Of a stretch of DNA of 64,000 nt, positions 59,460-64,000 are shown in pieces. Source of the DNA: Myxococcales bacterium (GTDB lineage Bacteria; Myxococcota_A; Polyangia; Polyangiales; Houyiibacteriaceae). The stretch lies in the NCBI GenBank assembly GCA_029863605.1, contig JAOTVB010000011.1, forward strand, positions 1 through 64,000, in the 5' to 3' direction. Position numbers and translations under genes: made by a program. Each line of letters opens with the position of its first letter. Positions within the stretch are counted from its first letter, which is position 1. The notes beneath the pieces are model-generated. The model was not told the DNA's origin, did no database searches, and worked only from the letters and a program-made list of their open reading frames with translations.

Positions 59460-62141
59460 ATGCGTTGGGTTGTTCTTTCTCTAGTGGTGGGCTCCTTGGC
59501 AATGCTGGGGTGCGGCAGCGACGAAAGCCCGAGCGGCACCGGCGGATCAGCCGGATCAGGCGGAGCGGGCGGAGCGGGCGGCGTGGCCCTCGAGTGGCCC
59601 CCTGACGCCACGGTCTACTTCGATCAGTACGGTATCTTCCATGCTGATTGCGGGACGGACGAAGACTGCGCGATGGCCCTCGGATACTACCACGCACGCG
59701 ATCGCTTCTTTCAGATGGACCTCCAACGAAGGCTATCGACCGGTCGCCTCACCGAGGTGGTCAACAAGCCGATCGTGGAAGCAGCGGGCTCACTCGAAGG
59801 ACTGATCAATACCGCCGCAAGGAGTCGAGCGCTCTATTCGACGCGGGAAGGTCTGCCCGCTGAAGAGGCCTTGGTTGCGTTCACCGACGAAAAGGCGCTG
59901 GGATTGCTCGACGCGTATTCGATCGGTGTGAACCGATGGCTCGCGGACGCGCGCAACGGCGAGAACGGCGCGATATGGCCGGCCGAGTTCGAGAGCCCGC
60001 TCCTCGATTATGACCCCGAGGACGCTCCCGACTGGACCCCCACGGACTCGTTCGCCGTGTTCTTCACGCTCGTTGGCAACCTGACGATCGACGAGAGCAC
60101 GCAGCTCCAAGCGGGTTCTGCGCGCGAATCGATCAACAACAACGATCGCTACTTGGACCTATGGAGCCTCGAGCCGATCAAAAAGTCTCCGATCCTCGAA
60201 GAGGGCACCTATCCGCCGGCGACCGCATCACTGGCTCCCAAGCGTGGAAACCCAGGCCGGCGGGATCTTGTCCGTCGAGCGAAGAATGCGATGGCAAGCC
60301 TGAGCGAGGAGCTGTCCGCGACTGAAGCCCTGCGTCGCATCTTCCCGGAAACCCAGATCGTCCAGGCAGACATCGGCTCGAACAACTGGGTGCTCGGAGG
60401 CTCGAAGACCGCCAACGGCAACACGTTCCTCTCGAACGACCCACACCTCTCACTCTCGCAGCCACCCGTTTGGTACATCGCGCACCTCGACGCCAAAACC
60501 AATGGCACAGGCGAGATCCACGCGGCGGGCGTCACCCTTGCCGGAATCCCACACGTCGTAATTGGCCAAAACGAAAACATCGCTTGGGGGGCGACGAACA
60601 CAGGCCTCGACTTCACCGACGTCTACCTCGAAGAGCTCGTGAAGGACGATCAGGGTGAGCCGATCGGGGTCATGTTCAACGGCGAGACCGTCGAGTTCAC
60701 CCGCGTCGATTTCACGATGCGCTTCAACGACGGCTCGACAGAGACGCGTGAGCTCCTCTTCGTCCCGCATCACGGCACGGTGCGGACCCTCGACGCCGAT
60801 AACGATGTTGCGATCACCCTTCGTTGGACCGGGAACGATCTGGACACAGACGCCAACATCCTAGGGATGATGACCGCGACCACGGTAGAGGAGGCACGCA
60901 CCGTCCTCACCAATGTCACGACGCTCGGCCAGAACTGGGTCGTGATCGACAACCAGGGGAGCTTCGGGTGGTTCCCATACAATCGTATCCCCAAGCGCAC
61001 CTGGGCCGAAAACCTCGACATGGACGATCCGAATGAGCCGTTCCCATGGTTGCCGCTCCCCGGAACCGGCGAGTACGAGTGGGAGGAATACTTCGACTAC
61101 CCGGAGCTGCCGCAAGCCCTCAATCGCGCAAACGGGTGGTTGGCCACTGCCAACAGCGACCACACCGGCGCGAGCTTCGATGGCAATCCCACCAACGACG
61201 GGTTTGCGCCGCAACAGACCGACAACATCGCCGCGGGCTACCGCACCGCAAGAATCGTGGAGCTCATCGAGGCGACGGACGCGCACACCCGACAGACCAA
61301 CGAAGCGTTGATCAGCGATGTGTTGTCGATGATCGGACGCGACATGGTACCTGAGATCCTCGCCATCGCGAACGACGCCCAGACGAGCTTGACCACCGAA
61401 GCACAGCAGATCGTCGACGCCCTCACCGCCTGGAACTTCAGCTGCCCGACGGGCCTCGATGGGAGTGACCCAGTGATGTCACCGCTGGCAAGCATCCCAG
61501 AAGTCGAGGAGTCTTCGGGCTGCACGGCATGGCACGAGGCGATCCGAGCGATCGACAATGCGTTGGCCCGCGACGAGTCCACCAAGGGTTTCCCGAGCTT
61601 CGTGACCTATTTCTCGATCATGGATCCCTCTCGGCTCAAGGCGGGCGACGTTTACTGGGACGACGCAACGACGACACCTCAGGTCGAAACCAAGTACGAC
61701 ATCATCGGCGCCGCCCTAGACACTGCGGGAAGCGCGTTGGTTGCGGAGTTCAACGAAGGCGACGGGGTCTGGCCCTGGGGCCGAAAGCACGGTTTCCGCC
61801 TCACGAGCTTGTTGGCGTCGCTCAGCTCCGCATTCAACGACTTCAACAATCCGCCCGGCACGGACGACTTCTTTGCGAACGACGGGGGCCTCTACACGGT
61901 CGACGTCGCCAACCCCAACAGCCAAGGGATCCACAGCTCAGGGCCCTCCACGCGCTTCCAGTGCGAGGGAACTCAGCCGGTGCAGTGCACGATTCAACTG
62001 CCCGGCGGCCAGTCTGCGCACCCGAGCTCGGCCAACTACGACGACCTGGTCGATCTATGGCTCGACAACGTGCCCATCGAGCTCGTCTTCGACATCAACC
62101 AAGCCGCCACAGACGCCGTCGACACAATCGACTACCGCTGA
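59460..62141 (+). CDS. Penicillin acylase family lipoprotein
   Basis: 893 residues. The signal peptide ends in lipobox AMLGC, then a Gly/Ser-rich spacer (about 25-45). The Ntn-hydrolase fold follows: a YGIFHADCGTDEDCAMALGYYHARDRFFQMD opening, then the autoproteolytic processing site DIGSNNWVLGGSKTANG, where the serine becomes the nucleophile of the beta chain. SNDPHLSL and later active-site asparagine regions follow. Such enzymes cleave penicillins, acyl-homoserine lactones or other amides; the substrate here is unknown. The ATG with GAGG upstream is preferred over a TTG 21 nt earlier. Lipid anchoring suggests action at the cell surface. Confidence 0.88.
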   Translation: MRWVVLSLVVGSLAMLGCGSDESPSGTGGSAGSGGAGGAGGVALEWPPDATVYFDQYGIFHADCGTDEDCAMALGYYHARDRFFQMDLQRRLSTGRLTEVVNKPIVEAAGSLEGLINTAARSRALYSTREGLPAEEALVAFTDEKALGLLDAYSIGVNRWLADARNGENGAIWPAEFESPLLDYDPEDAPDWTPTDSFAVFFTLVGNLTIDESTQLQAGSARESINNNDRYLDLWSLEPIKKSPILEEGTYPPATASLAPKRGNPGRRDLVRRAKNAMASLSEELSATEALRRIFPETQIVQADIGSNNWVLGGSKTANGNTFLSNDPHLSLSQPPVWYIAHLDAKTNGTGEIHAAGVTLAGIPHVVIGQNENIAWGATNTGLDFTDVYLEELVKDDQGEPIGVMFNGETVEFTRVDFTMRFNDGSTETRELLFVPHHGTVRTLDADNDVAITLRWTGNDLDTDANILGMMTATTVEEARTVLTNVTTLGQNWVVIDNQGSFGWFPYNRIPKRTWAENLDMDDPNEPFPWLPLPGTGEYEWEEYFDYPELPQALNRANGWLATANSDHTGASFDGNPTNDGFAPQQTDNIAAGYRTARIVELIEATDAHTRQTNEALISDVLSMIGRDMVPEILAIANDAQTSLTTEAQQIVDALTAWNFSCPTGLDGSDPVMSPLASIPEVEESSGCTAWHEAIRAIDNALARDESTKGFPSFVTYFSIMDPSRLKAGDVYWDDATTTPQVETKYDIIGAALDTAGSALVAEFNEGDGVWPWGRKHGFRLTSLLASLSSAFNDFNNPPGTDDFFANDGGLYTVDVANPNSQGIHSSGPSTRFQCEGTQPVQCTIQLPGGQSAHPSSANYDDLVDLWLDNVPIELVFDINQAATDAVDTIDYR

Positions 62142-62203
62142 AGCAACAGTCCACGAAACGTCTGAAATGACAACGCCGCTAGGCGAGAGATCACCGCGGT
62201 GGC

Positions 62204-62635
62204 TCAGCTGTCGGTGAACGGCTTGGTCGGCTTGCCGGCGTCTTTCCAGCCCTTGATGCCTTCGCGCATGATGTGGATTTTTTGGTAACCGTTCGCGGAA
62301 GCGCGCTCGGCTGCCGCATCCGATGCCGTGCACGAGGTGTTCGAGCAATAGAAGATCAGGTCTTTGCTCTTGTCGGTGGGGAGCTGGGCGAGGTCGTACT
62401 TGTACGACGACGTGAGAATCACCGCATCGGGAAGCGTGCCGTTCTTCTTCCGCGTTCGGGTCGAGTTGGCATCCACGGCGACGGCGCCCGACTGGAGAGC
62501 CTTGTCGGCGTCTTCGACCGCAATCTCCGGAATCTGCTTTTCAGCTTCTTGGGCTTCCGTAGCGGCCGCGGGGCTGGCGTCTTTGCAGCCCACCAGGAGT
62601 AGACTCAATGTGAGAGAGAGGAGAATCAATCGCAT
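62204..62635 (-). CDS. Rhodanese-like domain lipoprotein
   Basis: 143 residues. A signal peptide ends in lipobox LVGC. The rhodanese fold (about 40-140) contains the nucleophilic-loop sequence FYCSNTSCTASDAA and the usual PDAVILTSS and GYQKIHIMREGIKGWKDAGKP. Rhodaneses transfer or carry sulfur on a cysteine; C in YCSNTSC is the candidate. As an envelope protein it may handle sulfane sulfur outside the cytoplasm (inference). Convergent with the penicillin acylase gene and 42 nt from the patatin gene, which lies upstream on the same strand. Confidence 0.86.
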   Translation of the reverse strand: MRLILLSLTLSLLLVGCKDASPAAATEAQEAEKQIPEIAVEDADKALQSGAVAVDANSTRTRKKNGTLPDAVILTSSYKYDLAQLPTDKSKDLIFYCSNTSCTASDAAAERASANGYQKIHIMREGIKGWKDAGKPTKPFTDS

Positions 62636-62677
62636 GAGGAAAGCCTAAGGCTGCCTCGGAAACGGGCAAGGGCCCGT

Positions 62678-63898
62678 TCAGTGCTGGCGAATTGGGGCCT
62701 GTTTGAGCTCCGGAGGCATTTTGCGCCAGGGGTAGCCGTTCTTGGCTATGTCGAAGGCGAGCTCGAAGAGCTTTCGCATGTACTCCGGATCGACACCCTC
62801 TTTCGACCTTTCCGTGAACTCTTTCGGGATGTACGCGAGGTTGAAATCCAAGCCGTCGCGAAGGGTTGCGAGGTAGATGCGATAAAGGTCCCCGATGCCT
62901 TGCGTTCGAATGACCGACGAGATCGATCGGTCGGCGATCTGCACGGTCTTCGGCCGTACTTGCTCGTACAGCGGGTCGAGCCGCGCATTGCGGATGATAT
63001 ACACCTTGGGCGCGGCTGGAACCTCGAGCATGTCGAGCACCTGATCGAAGTCGAGCCCTAATGGGTAGAGAAACACTTGCGAAGCCGTACCGCCATCGAC
63101 GTGCATCTCGTCGTAGGTCTCTCCCTCGGCTTCGACTTCGATCAGTACCGGTGGGAAGGCTCCAGGTACCGACGCAGACGCCAACAAAATCTGCCGGATC
63201 AGCTTCAACGCCTGGGGGTGGCCACTGTTTGCGATCACCCCGATGCGCCACACGACCGGCCGCATCGAATCGAGGTTAGCGGTCCCGATGTTGAGCTCGC
63301 GCCCGCGACGATGCTGCTCGGCGATCTCGTCGACCAAGTCCTGATCGATGTGTTTGGCGATCAACGCCTGAAGCGGCGCGGTGCTTGCCATGCCGTCACT
63401 TCGAAGACCCCGGATCAACCTGCGCTTCTTGAAGATGTCGTTTGCCGTCAGCTCGACGGACACCTTACTGAGCACGTGGTCGTACTCTGGGCCCAAGAAG
63501 GCAAAAGGGGCAATGAGCGCTCCCGCGCTGACTCCCGTAACCGTCGTGAACTCCGGTCGGTCGCCTGCGGCAGTCCAACCGAGCAACAGCCCGGCCGCGA
63601 ATGCCCCGTTTTGGCCCCCGCCCGAGATGGCGAGAAAGTTCTGTCGGTGTCGAAAAACCGCAGGGTATCTACCTTTGAGCTCCGACTTCGACTCCCCAAG
63701 CCACTCGGGCGCCCACGGCTGTGGTTCGTCGCCCCAGTACCGCGCACGGGGGATCCCAAGCACCCCGGCCAGGTCGACCGCGGCCTCCGGAAGCGGGTTT
63801 CGCTTCGGCACGTGCGCGCAGGCCGGCACGCCGGCGAAGGCCAAGACCAACAAGAACGACGCGTGCGACATGAACTGCGAGCCTGCACCAAAACGCAT
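62678..63898 (-). CDS. Patatin-like phospholipase lipoprotein
   Basis: 406 residues. A signal peptide with lipobox-like PAC and a short linker is followed by the patatin fold. The oxyanion loop SGGGQNGAFAAG, the nucleophile elbow GVSAGALIA and the catalytic aspartate in DGGTASQVF are all present, so activity as a lipase or phospholipase is likely. A basic stretch (LRDGLDF, KEFTERSKEGV) lies near the end. Start is ATG at 63896-63898; a later ATG at 63869-63871 would give a shorter signal. Nothing else is seen between it and the window edge. Confidence 0.87.
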   Translation of the reverse strand: MRFGAGSQFMSHASFLLVLAFAGVPACAHVPKRNPLPEAAVDLAGVLGIPRARYWGDEPQPWAPEWLGESKSELKGRYPAVFRHRQNFLAISGGGQNGAFAAGLLLGWTAAGDRPEFTTVTGVSAGALIAPFAFLGPEYDHVLSKVSVELTANDIFKKRRLIRGLRSDGMASTAPLQALIAKHIDQDLVDEIAEQHRRGRELNIGTANLDSMRPVVWRIGVIANSGHPQALKLIRQILLASASVPGAFPPVLIEVEAEGETYDEMHVDGGTASQVFLYPLGLDFDQVLDMLEVPAAPKVYIIRNARLDPLYEQVRPKTVQIADRSISSVIRTQGIGDLYRIYLATLRDGLDFNLAYIPKEFTERSKEGVDPEYMRKLFELAFDIAKNGYPWRKMPPELKQAPIRQH

Positions 63899-64000
63899 GG
63901 AGAGGCCTGATTAGCACGACGAATAGGCTTCTGAGAACCCACTCTCGCTCGGTCTTCGGGTTTCGGGCAGAATCGTACGATGCGCATCCGGGCGGGCACC

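Noticed and set aside
63980-64000. ATG with seven open codons at the right edge on the plus strand
   Set aside because: Could begin the next gene, but seven codons are too few to support a call; 63899-63979 shows nothing else.

Overview
GC-rich, gene-dense bacterial chromosome with no recognisable phage, insertion sequence or CRISPR. The best fit is an uncultured Myxococcota (deltaproteobacterial) genome. This rests on three transmembrane Ser/Thr kinases with periplasmic PEGA or Pro/Glu-rich tails, an FHA-sigma54 activator, many short lipoproteins, a PrkA-YeaH-SpoVR operon, and DUF1844 and Ycf46-type AAA proteins. Taxonomy is inferred from gene content only. GTG and TTG starts are common.

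Layout. 1-3.5 kb: minus-strand str operon (rpsL-rpsG-fusA-tuf) with a good sigma70-type promoter. 3.5-7.7 kb: first kinase block (Kelch-like lipoprotein, Ser/Thr kinase, TPR membrane protein). 7.7-15.2 kb: housekeeping mix (pabB, type II NADH dehydrogenase, DUF1254/1214 and DUF3124 proteins, tRNA-Gln, tlyA, ssb). 15.2-19.4 kb: cytochrome c maturation operon with a CcmF-CcmH fusion. 19.4-22.6 kb: dnaK followed by nested palindromes, and a potassium channel. 22.7-29.6 kb: flippase, moaC with a LuxR regulator, gluQRS, exonuclease, a degenerate CPBP protein, SDR, gloB. 29.7-39.7 kb: the signalling region. It holds a Kelch-like lipoprotein, PEGA lipoprotein, kinase and FHA-sigma54 activator in overlapping reading frames, then a lipoprotein with glycine-aromatic repeats behind a well-matched sigma54 promoter, then a third kinase with a divergent membrane protein. 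39.7-44 kb: rsmD, coaD, a DUF1704 metallopeptidase, PhoH, TauE/SafE. 44-49 kb: prkA-yeaH-spoVR. 49-64 kb: PLP enzyme, TerC, MgtE, Ycf46-like ATPase, DUF1844 protein, molybdopterin oxidoreductase, mpl, penicillin acylase, rhodanese and patatin lipoproteins.

How it works together. The most interesting part is 29.7-36.6 kb, which reads as a self-contained circuit. Surface or periplasmic proteins (Kelch-like, PEGA) could be sensed by the PEGA-tailed kinase. Phosphorylation could then be read by the FHA domain of the enhancer-binding protein, which would fire the sigma54 promoter (35509-35525) through two upstream direct repeats (35411-35461) to express the repeat lipoprotein. The gene order, overlaps, motifs and promoter spacing are seen in the sequence; the signal flow is inference. 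The same protein types recur around the first and third kinases, which suggests a duplicated module.

Convergent genes are packed very tightly: three pairs share 4-nt palindromic stop overlaps and two pairs overlap by 41 and 109 bp. No gene-free stretch exceeds about 230 bases.
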